DNA of 64,000 nt from Anaerococcus sp. Marseille-P3625 (GTDB taxonomy: Bacteria > Bacillota > Clostridia > Tissierellales > Peptoniphilaceae), in the NCBI RefSeq assembly GCF_900232825.1, contig NZ_OCTP01000011.1, positions 186,001-250,000 of the forward strand. Direction: 5' to 3'. The translations under genes were made by a program, and so were the position numbers. Positions 21,038 through 30,044 of the stretch are shown here, in pieces. Each line of letters starts with the position of its first letter. The first letter of the stretch is position 1. The notes under the pieces were generated by a model. It did no database searches. It was not told the origin of the DNA and was given only the letters and a program-made list of their open reading frames with translations.

Positions 21038-21757
21038 CTAAACTAATTTATTTACTTCATCTTGAACCGCTTTATATAATCGCTTTTTGCGATCAGAACC
21101 AGTTCCATACTTACCAGCTATTACATCACGAGCCATCAAGGTTACATAATCCCCACGACCCTTTCCACCTTTTAGTAAGGTATTTACTTCTGTTTGTACA
21201 GCCTTATAGATAAGTTCTATACGAGTCTTTCCAGTTCCATATTTTCCACCTATAACCGCTTTAGCAAAATCGGTAATATATCCACCACTTGCCTTGACTT
21301 TTTCTATTTGAGGTATAGGTCTAAAGTATCTTTCTTTGTAGGATCTCTTTCTATCAATAAAATAATCTATATAGCAAGTCGTGTCGTTGTAAGAAATACC
21401 ATTGTTTGAGTAATTGCAATGGATTATTCCGTCTTTTTTATAAAAAATACCAGTATGCCCACCAGCACCGCCAGATCTGCCCTGCACTCCTCTGATAAAA
21501 ATATCTCCACGTCTAACATCTTTATATGAGTATATTTCTTTTAAATTCGGCTCTTTGTAAAGAGTTTCAGTTGTCCCAATGTAATTAATTGCGGACTTCC
21601 AACCTCCAGCAAGCAAAGCCTTATACACCATAGAAGAGCAATCCAAAAAATTTGGTCCTAATCTTTGTGGGTATTTCATACTATATTTAGGAGCACCGGG
21701 TTTTTTGCGGTGTCTATCCTCACACCATTTAATTACCTTGTCAATATCTACAGCCAT
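21038..21757 (-). CDS. Endolysin: cysteine-histidine amidase/peptidase with two CW_7 repeats
   Basis: 239 residues. The N-terminal part is an NlpC/P60-like phage hydrolase (Amidase_5 type): Cys40 in LGPNFLDCSSMVYKALLAGG and His101 in SGGAGGHTGIFY. Two C-terminal CW_7 (Cpl-7-like) wall-binding repeats share the core KYGTG: ITDFAKAVIGGKYGTGKTRI (about 160) and VTLMARDVIAGKYGTGSDRK (about 205). There is no signal peptide, so release depends on the holin. CW_7 repeats bind peptidoglycan muropeptides rather than choline. Confidence 0.92.
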   Translation of the reverse strand: MAVDIDKVIKWCEDRHRKKPGAPKYSMKYPQRLGPNFLDCSSMVYKALLAGGWKSAINYIGTTETLYKEPNLKEIYSYKDVRRGDIFIRGVQGRSGGAGGHTGIFYKKDGIIHCNYSNNGISYNDTTCYIDYFIDRKRSYKERYFRPIPQIEKVKASGGYITDFAKAVIGGKYGTGKTRIELIYKAVQTEVNTLLKGGKGRGDYVTLMARDVIAGKYGTGSDRKKRLYKAVQDEVNKLV

Positions 21758-21784
21758 AATTTATCCTTTCTTATGCACATAAAT

Positions 21785-21804
21785 AGGCTAGCCTAAGCTA
21801 GCCT
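21785..21804. terminator. Hairpin between holin-like gene and endolysin
   Basis: A perfect 8-bp stem AGGCTAGC / GCTAGCCT with a CTAA loop (plus strand). The T-rich tail lies on the plus strand; on the coding strand it is followed by TATTTATG. It may be an attenuator or RNA-stability element within the lysis genes. Confidence 0.5.
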
Positions 21805-21807
21805 TTG

Positions 21808-22281
21808 TTATTTTTTTATATCTTTTTTGAGTTCATCTAGATTTTTTGAAATTAACTCTATAGTTGCTTTGGGTGCTAAACCTTGTACTTGCCCTTTTAA
21901 GGACTCTAATTGGTAATCTACGCTATCAAATCTTTTATCTATACTAGTAAAATTATCAGCAGACATTTTATTGTGTTCAGATAGCATATGATCGTTAGTT
22001 TCCATATTGTAGCTAAGTTTAGACATTATATCAGTATATTTAACATTCAAATCAATTATCAACTGATTTTGTTCCCTTACAAGCTTTCTGTCCTCGCTCC
22101 TTTCTTTTCTTTCTAATTCTTTTTCAGCTTTAATATTATCTCTGTCTAATTTCTTTTGCTCATCATATTGCTTTAAAAAGCTTCTACCAAACAAAAAGAT
22201 AAAAGCTAACAAAACTATGCTAATTGCAATAGCAATACCTTGTTTATTTGCAATATCAGCAATTTTTTCTATAATGTTCAC
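21808..22281 (-). CDS. Holin-like membrane protein with coiled coil (BhlA/UviB type)
   Basis: 157 residues: an N-terminal membrane span (IAIAISIVLLAFIFLFG, residues 16-32), a long charged coiled coil (DNIKAEKELERKERSEDRKL) and a heptad-like end (FDSVDYQLESLKGQVQGL). This is the layout of BhlA/UviB/XhlA-type phage lysis proteins. With the LLH holin, the phage carries two candidate lysis membrane proteins. The start codon is GTG or TTG-like near 22281 behind AGGAG. Confidence 0.65.
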   Translation of the reverse strand: MNIIEKIADIANKQGIAIAISIVLLAFIFLFGRSFLKQYDEQKKLDRDNIKAEKELERKERSEDRKLVREQNQLIIDLNVKYTDIMSKLSYNMETNDHMLSEHNKMSADNFTSIDKRFDSVDYQLESLKGQVQGLAPKATIELISKNLDELKKDIKK

Positions 22282-22387
22282 AATTTATTTCTCCTAACTT
22301 TTTTTGATTATCTAAATTATCAGTTAGGCTTTAACCAATTATCATTTAGATGAGGCTTTAAAGCCTTATAATTAGCTAGTTCACTAA
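22282..22387. other. Short structured intergenic region before the lysis genes
   Basis: ATCTAAAT (22310-22317) and ATTTAGAT (22344-22351) form a stem whose loop contains a smaller GTTA/TAAC pairing; AGGCTTTAA occurs twice. No gene and no T tract for termination is seen. A pausing or translation-control structure is possible. Confidence 0.35.
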
Positions 22388-22531
22388 TTATTCAACATAA
22401 TCTTGACCAGTAATTATCTTAAATTCTTCTGGAGTAATTTGTCCCCAAGGTTGTTTTTTTGTTTTTACCAAAAATTTAAGCTCATCAAGTGTAATCCATT
22501 CATATTGCCATGCTAATTGTAAAAAATCCAT
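22388..22531 (-). CDS. XkdX family protein
   Basis: 47 residues, ATG 22529-22531 behind GGGGG and overlapping the upstream stop (TAATG). LAWQYEWITLDELKF and GQITPEEFKIITGQDYVE are the two halves of the XkdX signature. XkdX proteins are tiny products found at the end of tail operons of PBSX-like phages; their role is not established. Confidence 0.9.
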   Translation of the reverse strand: MDFLQLAWQYEWITLDELKFLVKTKKQPWGQITPEEFKIITGQDYVE

Positions 22532-22752
22532 TATTTGCCCCCTTGTAGATCTAGAATTTCTTTTTCCATTTTTGCCATTTTTATCATATTCATAGCTGAT
22601 TGTTTGCCTAAAGCTTCTATGACTTTCTCTTTTTCAGCAGCTTCTAATGTTAGTTTGGAAATTTGCTTTCCCATTGCCATAAAGCGTTTTTGTTCAGCTT
22701 CTTTTTTCTTGTTGATTCCTAGTATAGAATCTATTTTATGAAATACTGCCAT
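22531..22752 (-). CDS. Small coiled-coil tail-operon protein
   Basis: About 73 residues from ATG 22750-22752, which overlaps the stop of the fibre gene (TAATG). MAVFHKIDSILGINKKKEAE opens, then heptads (MGKQISKLTLEAAEKEKVIE) run to the C-terminus. Proteins of this kind sit between tail fibre and XkdX; function unknown. Confidence 0.6.
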   Translation of the reverse strand: MAVFHKIDSILGINKKKEAEQKRFMAMGKQISKLTLEAAEKEKVIEALGKQSAMNMIKMAKMEKEILDLQGGK

Positions 22753-23969
22753 TATTCGAAGTTTCCCCCTATTGATGAAATGTAACATTCTCCTATTGCT
22801 CCGTTTCTTTCTACACTTACTCTTATATTAAATCCCCAATTTGATGCTGTTTTTTGCTTATTTGATAAGAATATCTTCTTATTCCCAGCAGCTTTATCTG
22901 TCACATCTTCCCATGTAGGATTTGCATCACTACCATTGTTGCAAGCTTCTATTTTTAGTATCGCTTTTTCTGGTATTGATCCGACTAGATTTATTAGTGC
23001 CTTTGTTACCATAGCATCTGCCTGTAATGGCTTTTGGAGTTCAAAGAGTATTTTTGTTTCGTTCTTTCTAAAATTAAAGACTTTCTCTGCAACACCTCCT
23101 TCATTATCATCTGCGACTATTTTTATAGTATGATTGCCATTAAGTAATTTTTGATAGGCTAATCTTGACAAGCTAAAAGTATATGTTGATCCAGCGGTTG
23201 CTGTAAATTGCTTGGTTGATTTACCATCAAGATATTCATTGACAGTAAGAGTTGGATTGTCTTGATCTGATACCTTGTAAGTAAATTCAAACTCTTTATT
23301 TTGTAGACCCATGTTAGCGCTTGTAGTAGTTTCAATGATTGGTATTCTATTCCAAGAAATAGTGTATGCACCGTCAGAGCCTTTATTATCATATATCAAG
23401 ATTTCAGGTTTCAGATTACAAAGCGGACGGACACCAGAGGCGTTGTAGTAGTACTGGGCGTTAGCATTACCATCGGTGTCGACGGTGCGCAACAGATTTT
23501 CGGTGGATTTATAGAAAGTTCTAAGCCACCAAGCTTTATTGCTGTTATCAAAATCTTTGCCCATTCTACTGTTATTGTCGGTAAATAAGGGAAATCTATA
23601 TCCTTCTTTTTCAGAACCGCTTTCTAACCCTACTTCTGTCATCGAAACTAAAAACATTTTATCCGTAGCATTTCCAGATGCTGTGCTTATGCTAGTGTAG
23701 ACAATATCATTTTTAAAATTAGAAGAAAAATTTTTCAACAATCCATTATTATCATTAATCCACCTCCTAAGTTCTGAATCTTGGTACTTTATTGTAGAAC
23801 TATCAAATTTCTTATCTAGTAAAACTCTCTCGCTTATGAGTGTTACCGTGTTATTCGGATAACCCCTGTGATTTTTGTCTGCTATTATCCATACTATGGT
23901 ATGACCGTTGTATTTTGTATTTATATCCTTAATCTTTGCCCCTATTGGTAAATCACTTAATCTTTTCAA
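22752..23969 (-). CDS. Tail-tip adhesin: DUF6273 (C-type-lectin-like) domain plus Ig-like region
   Basis: 405 residues from a TTG start (23967-23969) behind GGAAG. Residues 1-190 fit DUF6273: VTLISERVLLDKKFDSS, then ELRRWIND, then KMFLVSMTEVGL, KAWWLRT and SGVRPLCNL. This fold is related to the C-type-lectin-like receptor-binding domains. Residues 210-405 are two Ig-like beta domains (TVNEYLDGKSTKQFTATAGS). It is the last large structural gene, so it probably recognises the host surface. Codons 155-182 are GC-rich and unlike the rest (see the variable-region entry). Confidence 0.75.
   Translation of the reverse strand: MKRLSDLPIGAKIKDINTKYNGHTIVWIIADKNHRGYPNNTVTLISERVLLDKKFDSSTIKYQDSELRRWINDNNGLLKNFSSNFKNDIVYTSISTASGNATDKMFLVSMTEVGLESGSEKEGYRFPLFTDNNSRMGKDFDNSNKAWWLRTFYKSTENLLRTVDTDGNANAQYYYNASGVRPLCNLKPEILIYDNKGSDGAYTISWNRIPIIETTTSANMGLQNKEFEFTYKVSDQDNPTLTVNEYLDGKSTKQFTATAGSTYTFSLSRLAYQKLLNGNHTIKIVADDNEGGVAEKVFNFRKNETKILFELQKPLQADAMVTKALINLVGSIPEKAILKIEACNNGSDANPTWEDVTDKAAGNKKIFLSNKQKTASNWGFNIRVSVERNGAIGECYISSIGGNFE
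23412..23507 (-). other. Candidate DGR variable region in the adhesin gene
   Basis: The 23421-23510 stretch has 48 G/C in 90 bases (53%), against roughly a third in the rest of the phage. It encodes residues 155-186, from STENLLRT to GVRPLCNL. Of 28 codons from Ser155 to Pro182, 15 end in C, including ACC, GTC, GAC, GCC and three TAC in a row, while neighbouring genes prefer codons ending in T or A. NNC codons are what adenine mutagenesis of AAC codons would leave. No template repeat or reverse transcriptase was found in the window. Confidence 0.55.
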
Positions 23970-24017
23970 AGTTTATCACTTCCTTTTCCTATTTAATATT
24001 TTGTAAAATAGCATCTA

Positions 24018-24665
24018 CTAGCACTCCAACCTAGATAAATCTTCATTGAATACTCCGTTGGTAAATTTAATCCCATTTAAATCTTTAAAATTAATAGTAA
24101 ATGGGTTGCCAGTTATATCTTCATAAAGTCCACTTTCAACCTGTTTAAGTCTTACCAATATATCTGATGAAATTATTCTTTCTACGTTGGTTATATTGTT
24201 CCACTTGGTCTTTTCAGCATCTGTTACTGTTCTGTGAGTTGGATCTTCTTTTAATTGAGAAAGACTTAGTTTTAGATCAATCTCATCTAAAAATCTTCCC
24301 CAACTTGACCATGTAACATTATCTAAACCTAGTCTAAAGTAAGTCTGCATATTTTTTGTAAGTAGACAAATCTGTATTGGATATCCACCACTTGAATCTT
24401 CCCAACCTTGCATAGTTATTAGTAGACAATATTGAGCATCAGTTTTGGTATGTAAGCCTAATGCTAGCGTCTTTTTAAATTCTTTTACTATCTCATAAGG
24501 GTGATTTTCTATATACCATTGAGGGCTTTCGTCTGTATCTTTAGTGTCGATAAATTTTGAACTTATTTCTAATTTTTCAAATTTATCTTTGTCGGCTTTC
24601 TTTTCGATAAGTCCTTTTATTTTACCTACAACCTGCTTTAATCCTTCATAATCTAATAGTTTCAT
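24018..24665 (-). CDS. Tail fibre-like protein
   Basis: 215 residues. The start KLLDYEGLKQVVGKIKGLIE is like that of the next fibre gene (FLDLVGLQHLIGLIKEKF), a short attachment helix common to phage fibre proteins. The C-terminal half (PTHRTVTDAEKTKWNNIT) has the repeat motif found in shaft segments of Firmicutes fibres. Probably binds the baseplate; receptor unknown. Confidence 0.65.
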   Translation of the reverse strand: MKLLDYEGLKQVVGKIKGLIEKKADKDKFEKLEISSKFIDTKDTDESPQWYIENHPYEIVKEFKKTLALGLHTKTDAQYCLLITMQGWEDSSGGYPIQICLLTKNMQTYFRLGLDNVTWSSWGRFLDEIDLKLSLSQLKEDPTHRTVTDAEKTKWNNITNVERIISSDILVRLKQVESGLYEDITGNPFTINFKDLNGIKFTNGVFNEDLSRLEC

Positions 24666-24668
24666 AGA

Positions 24669-25286
24669 CTATGCTCCCATGGCTTGGTTGATTTCTTCTG
24701 TACTTATAGCTTGTAAATCTGCTTCTTTAACATATCCATCAAGATTTACCTGTGTGTTTGTATCTCCGATCTTTTCCCACTTCTTATTGATGAATAACCA
24801 TTCTTCATAAACGTTACTTCCTTCGCCTTTCGGCCCTATGAGATATATGGTATTTTCATCTGCTGTGCTTGGCTTTTCTGCTGCTATTTCTTTTTTCATG
24901 TGCCTTGCATCACTAATAAGTTTTTGTACAGTTGTTTTGTTTACAAGATCTTTATCATCAACTAATTCTGATATCTTTGTAGGTACTGTGATATTGACTT
25001 CTTTGTTGCTTACATTGACTAGTGTTCCATTTCTTTTTATCTTTGTAATAATATTTTTTTCTGCACCATCTTCTAATCCGTTAAGCTTATTAAGATTTGC
25101 GCTAGATAAAAGGCCTGCTTCTTCACTTGTTGCCACATTATAGGTCTTTAAAGTCGATAGCTTTTGCTTATCCTCATCTGTATAGTTATTCTTTGATAAA
25201 CCCATACCAGATTCTTTTTGCACGAACTTTTCTTTAATTAATCCTATTAGGTGTTGCAATCCAACTAAATCTAAAAATCTACTCAT
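24669..25286 (-). CDS. Tail fibre protein
   Basis: 205 residues. After the attachment helix (FLDLVGLQHLIGLIKEKF) come shaft motifs (GLSKNNYTDEDKQKLSTLKT; ATSEEAGLLSSANLNKLNGL), an alpha-beta spacer (TKISELVDDKDLV) and a C-terminal module with ENTIYLIGPKGEGSNVYEEW, a widespread motif of Gram-positive phage fibres. Sits between baseplate proteins and the adhesin. Confidence 0.75.
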   Translation of the reverse strand: MSRFLDLVGLQHLIGLIKEKFVQKESGMGLSKNNYTDEDKQKLSTLKTYNVATSEEAGLLSSANLNKLNGLEDGAEKNIITKIKRNGTLVNVSNKEVNITVPTKISELVDDKDLVNKTTVQKLISDARHMKKEIAAEKPSTADENTIYLIGPKGEGSNVYEEWLFINKKWEKIGDTNTQVNLDGYVKEADLQAISTEEINQAMGA

Positions 25287-25295
25287 TTTTTCCTC

Positions 25296-25820
25296 CTAGA
25301 ACATCTTAGCTATATCTTCTTCTGTGATCCTAGCTACACTCATTTTTCCAATTTTTTCCAACATCTCTTGCTTATCTGCTTCAGTAAAAAAGTCTATTCC
25401 AACTTTTGGCGTATAACCATCTTTGCTTATCATAAATGGATTTGATATAAAAGTATCCTTACCACTTGTACCAATTCCTTTTCTAACTTGTAGATAAAAT
25501 TCACCACTAGTTAGTACATAGTCTTTATTTATAATCTTTATTTCACATTGCAAAATCCCCGGTTGACATAGAGTTCCATCTGTAAGCACTATTTTTAGTT
25601 GCTTATTATCTTCTGAAACTTGGCAATCTAGCTTTAAGGTCTTCATATCAGGCCTAAGCATAAGACAATAAATTTCCTCATAGTCTTTAATTTCTAAAAT
25701 CCTTATCCCTTCAGTAAGATTGATATATAGAATATTAGTTTTGTTGTCATATTGTACAAAGCCTGTATAAAGTCCGTTGTTATTTTTCATATCTACTTTG
25801 ATTTTATAAGCTTTTTCCAT
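25296..25820 (-). CDS. BppU-like upper baseplate protein
   Basis: 174 residues of mainly beta structure. The N-terminal part (GFVQYDNKTNILYINLTEGI; VSEDNKQLKIVLTDGT; GILQCEIKIINKDYVLTSGE; FYLQVRKGI) matches the BppU N-terminal fold that joins fibres to the baseplate. The end, FTEADKQEMLEKIGK and ARITEEDIAKMF, is a common fibre-attachment tail. Assignment by pattern only. Confidence 0.6.
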   Translation of the reverse strand: MEKAYKIKVDMKNNNGLYTGFVQYDNKTNILYINLTEGIRILEIKDYEEIYCLMLRPDMKTLKLDCQVSEDNKQLKIVLTDGTLCQPGILQCEIKIINKDYVLTSGEFYLQVRKGIGTSGKDTFISNPFMISKDGYTPKVGIDFFTEADKQEMLEKIGKMSVARITEEDIAKMF

Positions 25821-25823
25821 AGG

Positions 25824-26396
25824 CTATTCTCCTAAACTTCCTAATAACTGGAGCAATTCTTCTTGACTTACTGGCTCAAAATCTTGTACATTGTAAAAGT
25901 CTTTTATTGTTTCTTTGATAGCTGCCATTTGTTTCTTATTTTCTTCTGAAATTTCTGAAACTATACTAATATTGTTTTGAACTGAATTATATTCTTTGAT
26001 AAAAGAATCTAAAATATTCATTTGGTAGCTAACTGTAAGAATATCACCTTCGGCTAATGTTTTTTCTTTAAAGACAATCTTATCTCCCTTATAAAGAAAA
26101 ATATTATCGACAATGTTGTTAGCTTTGAATAACTTTCCCTCTGTGCTTTGTCCCTTTATGGATAATTCATAGGGCAAAACAGAGTTTTCAGTCGTTAATT
26201 CTATCTTGTAAACACCAATAACATCTACATCATAAGAAATGGGAAGATCAGTATATTTATAAGTTTTAGTCAAGGACTTGCTTATATCTGGCTTAAAATT
26301 TAAATAAATATCCTTGTTATTATTTAATTCATCTACGATCTCGTTAATTCTTTTGGTAATATCAAAAAGTGGAGATTGATTAGTTAATTTTTCCAT
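25824..26396 (-). CDS. Baseplate/fibre structural protein
   Basis: About 190 residues; AAGGTG lies 5 nt before ATG 26396, which is preferred over the ATG six codons upstream. N- and C-terminal helices flank a beta domain (VDVIGVYKIELTTENSVLPY; FLYKGDKIVFKEKTLAEGDI). The last motif, EPVSQEELLQLLGSL, resembles attachment ends in fibre genes. Precise role unknown. Confidence 0.5.
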   Translation of the reverse strand: MEKLTNQSPLFDITKRINEIVDELNNNKDIYLNFKPDISKSLTKTYKYTDLPISYDVDVIGVYKIELTTENSVLPYELSIKGQSTEGKLFKANNIVDNIFLYKGDKIVFKEKTLAEGDILTVSYQMNILDSFIKEYNSVQNNISIVSEISEENKKQMAAIKETIKDFYNVQDFEPVSQEELLQLLGSLGE

Positions 26397-26427
26397 ACAG
26401 TCACCTTCAAGCAAAAAAGGAACGACT

Positions 26428-26613
26428 TCATATTGTCATTCCTTTCTTTATTTTTTCTATTTCTTTTTTAAGTGCCTTGTTTTCATTTCTTAGCATTTCA
26501 ACAATTTCTTTTATTGATTTTATTTCTTCTTGCATTTGGTCTATACTATCTTTTTTTTCGTCTTTCTTTGCTGAAAAAATTAAGGCTCCTACTTCATCAA
26601 CTCTATAATCCAT
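26428..26613 (-). CDS. Small coiled-coil protein of the tail operon
   Basis: 61 residues, a single coiled coil from residue 22 (SIDQMQEEIKSIKEIVEMLR) to the end. The beginning MDYRVDEVGALIFSAKK is like small hypothetical proteins near baseplates of Gram-positive phages. Function unknown. Confidence 0.55.
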   Translation of the reverse strand: MDYRVDEVGALIFSAKKDEKKDSIDQMQEEIKSIKEIVEMLRNENKALKKEIEKIKKGMTI

Positions 26614-26619
26614 ATCTAC

Positions 26620-29600
26620 CTACTTCATAATACATTTTAGTCTTCTTACTGTTGGTATAAGTGCAGGGTTATTAGAAGATAAGTCAACCTTGATTCTAAA
26701 ATTGTTTTGTGGACTTGTTTCTGTAGCTTCATAAGTGTATTCAATATAACCACCTACTTTTTTTACCTTGCCTTCACCTTTTTGAGATAGTTTTTTCCAT
26801 TCTTTGCCATCTCGATCAACAGCATAGTAGAAAACTACACCAGTTCCACTTGGAGCATAGACATCAACTACTACTTTTATATCACTGTATTTAACATCTG
26901 TTACTACGTTTCTTGAAATGTAGGAGCTTTTACTATCATTTAAGCAACCAACCAACAACAAGCTATCCAAAGCTATTGCCGGTGATAAATTACCTTTAGT
27001 TGTCATAATCGCTCTAATTGTTACATTATCTACTTTTTTAAGTAAGTTCATTTGATTATCTACTGCAATTGGAAACCATGTTTTTGACTCATCAGTTGAA
27101 TATGACCATTCCAAAGAGCAATCCAAAGGTACAGATGTATCTGAAAGTATTTTTATTGAGTCATACTCGATACCTTTTATAGAGTTAAAGTAAACATAAG
27201 ATTCTCTTACATAATCATTTGTATACAAATCGAATTTTAGGTTAAAGTCTTGTTTAGCACTCCATGCTATAGCGTTAGAAGATTCAAACATTAAGCCTGG
27301 CAAATATGGATTTTCAAGTATAAGTTTTTTGCTTGCCAAATCTCTTTTACCTAATTCTTGTACATATATACTAGCTGTTGATGAGTTTGACAAAACAGTT
27401 ATTGCATACTGTTCATTAGCCTTTAAATAAACTGGATTATCAAAGTCTATTTTTGTTTGACCAGTGCTATCTTCACTAATATTTATCTCGTCAAAGTTTA
27501 TTACTTTTTCTGTGAGAATTTCTTGACCTGGATAACCATTATCACATTTTCTTATTTGTATTCTTAGATCATAGTCCTTATCCTTGCTAGCAAAATATAA
27601 GCCTATTGAATTTAACATCTGATCTTTGCCAACAGAAAAAGTTTGTGCAACTGGATCTACTATGTTTCTCTGAAACCAATTTGTAGTATAAACTGTTGTA
27701 TAAGTCTTATGAGTAGTTGTGGTGTGTGTAGTTGTAGTTGTTTCTAGAATACCATTAGCTGTAAATGGTGTTTTGCCTCTTAATTTTGGATTATCCTCTG
27801 CAAAAACATCTACGCTTACAGTTCCACATCTTACCTTGGCTGGAATAGTAAATGAAGCTTTTACTTCTCCGTTGGTGTCAGCTATAAGCTGTCCATCTGC
27901 TCCTTTGTTGTTTTCGCTTAATGGCTTTGCATCTACTTCAATATCATTAAATAAAATTTTAATATTGTCTTGCTTTGGCAAAAATCTTGTTGCTGTAACT
28001 GTTATCTCTATAGGTCGCATATACTCTATAGCGCTTTCTGTTACATTTACACTTGTTGATGTTGTTTGATAAGAAGATGTTGATGCACTTTGACTAGTAG
28101 TAGAACTCCATGCCCATCCATCACCTAATAGCGGGCCTTGTTTACCATTATCTCTTCTAATACTATTAAAAGATACTTCCGTTCCACCATTTTCTCTTAA
28201 TACTATGCTGTTGGTTTCTACCCAATTATCTACCTGCGGATAGATCTTAACACTTGGTGTTTTTGGAAAGGCTGTAAAAGGATTTATCCTATAGGCTCTA
28301 GTTGCATAAGGCTGTTTGTCACCTATTATTTCTTTTCCACTGGCAGTAACAATTCTTTCGTATTCCTTTATATCTTTTGAATTTTCCTTATCTATACTTA
28401 ATTTATTGATGGAAAATTTATAACCTAAAGTCAATTCATTAGTTGTTACATCTATACTTGCATTATAATCAGGGTGGTTTATATCTGCTTTACTAAAGCC
28501 CATAAAGCCATCAGTTAAAATCCCCTTTAGTTGAGTTGCTTCTTCACCTTCAAGAGCTTCTTTGTCTAAGTCCGTTATGGCTTGGTTAAGTTCCATATCT
28601 TCTAGTCTTTCAAACATTCTTTGGATTCTTGCCATATCTGATCTTAAACTTCTGGAATTTATTATTTTTAAAACATCATTTACCGGTGCAACTTGTACAT
28701 AACCTAAAAGAAGAACATCTTGATCTGTAATATCTGCTGGTGCTACTTTGTCAACCGTATCTGATTGACCTGTAATAACTCTTAGCATTCCTTTCTCATC
28801 AATGGTAATACTTGCTATATAGTGCAAGTAAAATGTGTAGTCTACAATCATTTGTGATTTATCTACTGGCATATCACCATCAAGAATTTCAATATAATAA
28901 TTACCTCTGTCTACTGTTAGCTTATAATCTTTGTCTGCTAACATTGCCTTGTTGTAGGTAAGCTCTACCTCATAACTAGTTCCCAAATCTGGTTGTTTTC
29001 CACCATCTAGCCATCTTATAGTATCAGACTCTAATACATAATCAACATTCTTACTATAAGTTGTATTGGTGTTTGTTTGCTTAACTGATAAGATTTGTGC
29101 AACTGGTGTAAATTGACTTGGAATAGGATCTGTACCATTTACCGACCCTTGTCTAGTTAATCTTTGACTTACTTGTATAACTGAAATAAGCCTATCTATT
29201 TTTGCTACCGGACTATTATTTAATAAATATCTACTATTGCCAGTCTCAAATATTTTTGGCTCTGCAATAATATTTCTGGTTACATTAGCTCTAGGAATAG
29301 GAATAGTTGTTGCTGTTTGCTTTTCTATTTCCCAACCCTTTACATAAGCTTTACCGCTTGATAGGTTTAGGTATAAGCATTCTTCGTCACTTTGTGCCTT
29401 TTGTGATAGCTCCATACCCCTAACCTTGTAATGACCGGATTCGTCATAGGTTCTTCTAGCTAGCAAAGCTAAGAACTTATTAAATATGGTATCTTCATCG
29501 TTTTTGTTATTTGTTACAAGCTCGCCATCTTGCAATACATAGATTGTAGTGGCCTTATCATCGTTTGCTCTTAATATCAAGCTTTCTTTTAATCTATCAG

Positions 29601-30036
29601 CTCCTGGCAACCCATAATTAGGTGTACCACTTGCAGGAGAAACAAGCCTTTGATCGTCAATAGATTGTATAGCTTCTCTTTGAAGTCTTACTCCTATAGT
29701 TTCAAGACCTTTTCCTCTTATTCTTACAGTCTGTTTATAAAAATCTCTTACTATTCCAGCTAAATAAATTTTTCCATCTGTAACTGTTACATTCTTTTCT
29801 ATGGATCCTTCTATATCTTCAATAAGTATTTGTGCTCCACTTTTTATATCTCCATCTTTCAAAAAACAATCAGCAATATTTTTAACTATTCTTTTTTGAC
29901 TAGATTGTAATTCGTTTAGTTCTCTACTTTGAAGATGAAATCCAGGTCTAAATAACAATTGAGTATAATTATTATCTAGATTTATGTCATAATATGGTGC
30001 TTGTGACAAATCAATATTTTTAATTTCTTCTGTCAT
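26620..30036 (-). CDS. Large DUF4815-type baseplate/fibre protein
   Basis: About 1,138 residues from ATG 30036, which has AGGAGG 4 nt upstream. The N-terminus (PYYDINLDNNYTQLLFRPGF then LQSRELNELQSSQKRIVKNI) is the DUF4815 signature known from large myoviruses. A Thr/Ser-rich stretch (TTTTHTTTTHKTYTTVYTT, around residue 770) separates it from lectin-like and Ig-like domains (WFQRNIVDPVAQTFSV; QMLNSIGLYFASKDKDYDLR). It probably forms a long baseplate appendage. The longest gene of the phage. Confidence 0.75.
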   Translation of the reverse strand: MTEEIKNIDLSQAPYYDINLDNNYTQLLFRPGFHLQSRELNELQSSQKRIVKNIADCFLKDGDIKSGAQILIEDIEGSIEKNVTVTDGKIYLAGIVRDFYKQTVRIRGKGLETIGVRLQREAIQSIDDQRLVSPASGTPNYGLPGADRLKESLILRANDDKATTIYVLQDGELVTNNKNDEDTIFNKFLALLARRTYDESGHYKVRGMELSQKAQSDEECLYLNLSSGKAYVKGWEIEKQTATTIPIPRANVTRNIIAEPKIFETGNSRYLLNNSPVAKIDRLISVIQVSQRLTRQGSVNGTDPIPSQFTPVAQILSVKQTNTNTTYSKNVDYVLESDTIRWLDGGKQPDLGTSYEVELTYNKAMLADKDYKLTVDRGNYYIEILDGDMPVDKSQMIVDYTFYLHYIASITIDEKGMLRVITGQSDTVDKVAPADITDQDVLLLGYVQVAPVNDVLKIINSRSLRSDMARIQRMFERLEDMELNQAITDLDKEALEGEEATQLKGILTDGFMGFSKADINHPDYNASIDVTTNELTLGYKFSINKLSIDKENSKDIKEYERIVTASGKEIIGDKQPYATRAYRINPFTAFPKTPSVKIYPQVDNWVETNSIVLRENGGTEVSFNSIRRDNGKQGPLLGDGWAWSSTTSQSASTSSYQTTSTSVNVTESAIEYMRPIEITVTATRFLPKQDNIKILFNDIEVDAKPLSENNKGADGQLIADTNGEVKASFTIPAKVRCGTVSVDVFAEDNPKLRGKTPFTANGILETTTTTHTTTTHKTYTTVYTTNWFQRNIVDPVAQTFSVGKDQMLNSIGLYFASKDKDYDLRIQIRKCDNGYPGQEILTEKVINFDEINISEDSTGQTKIDFDNPVYLKANEQYAITVLSNSSTASIYVQELGKRDLASKKLILENPYLPGLMFESSNAIAWSAKQDFNLKFDLYTNDYVRESYVYFNSIKGIEYDSIKILSDTSVPLDCSLEWSYSTDESKTWFPIAVDNQMNLLKKVDNVTIRAIMTTKGNLSPAIALDSLLLVGCLNDSKSSYISRNVVTDVKYSDIKVVVDVYAPSGTGVVFYYAVDRDGKEWKKLSQKGEGKVKKVGGYIEYTYEATETSPQNNFRIKVDLSSNNPALIPTVRRLKCIMK

Positions 30037-30044
30037 ATATCCTC

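Noticed and set aside
23412-23507. A local template repeat and reverse transcriptase for the variable region
   Set aside because: I looked for an A-rich near-copy and for YxDD-type reverse transcriptase sequence and found neither, so no complete retroelement is claimed.
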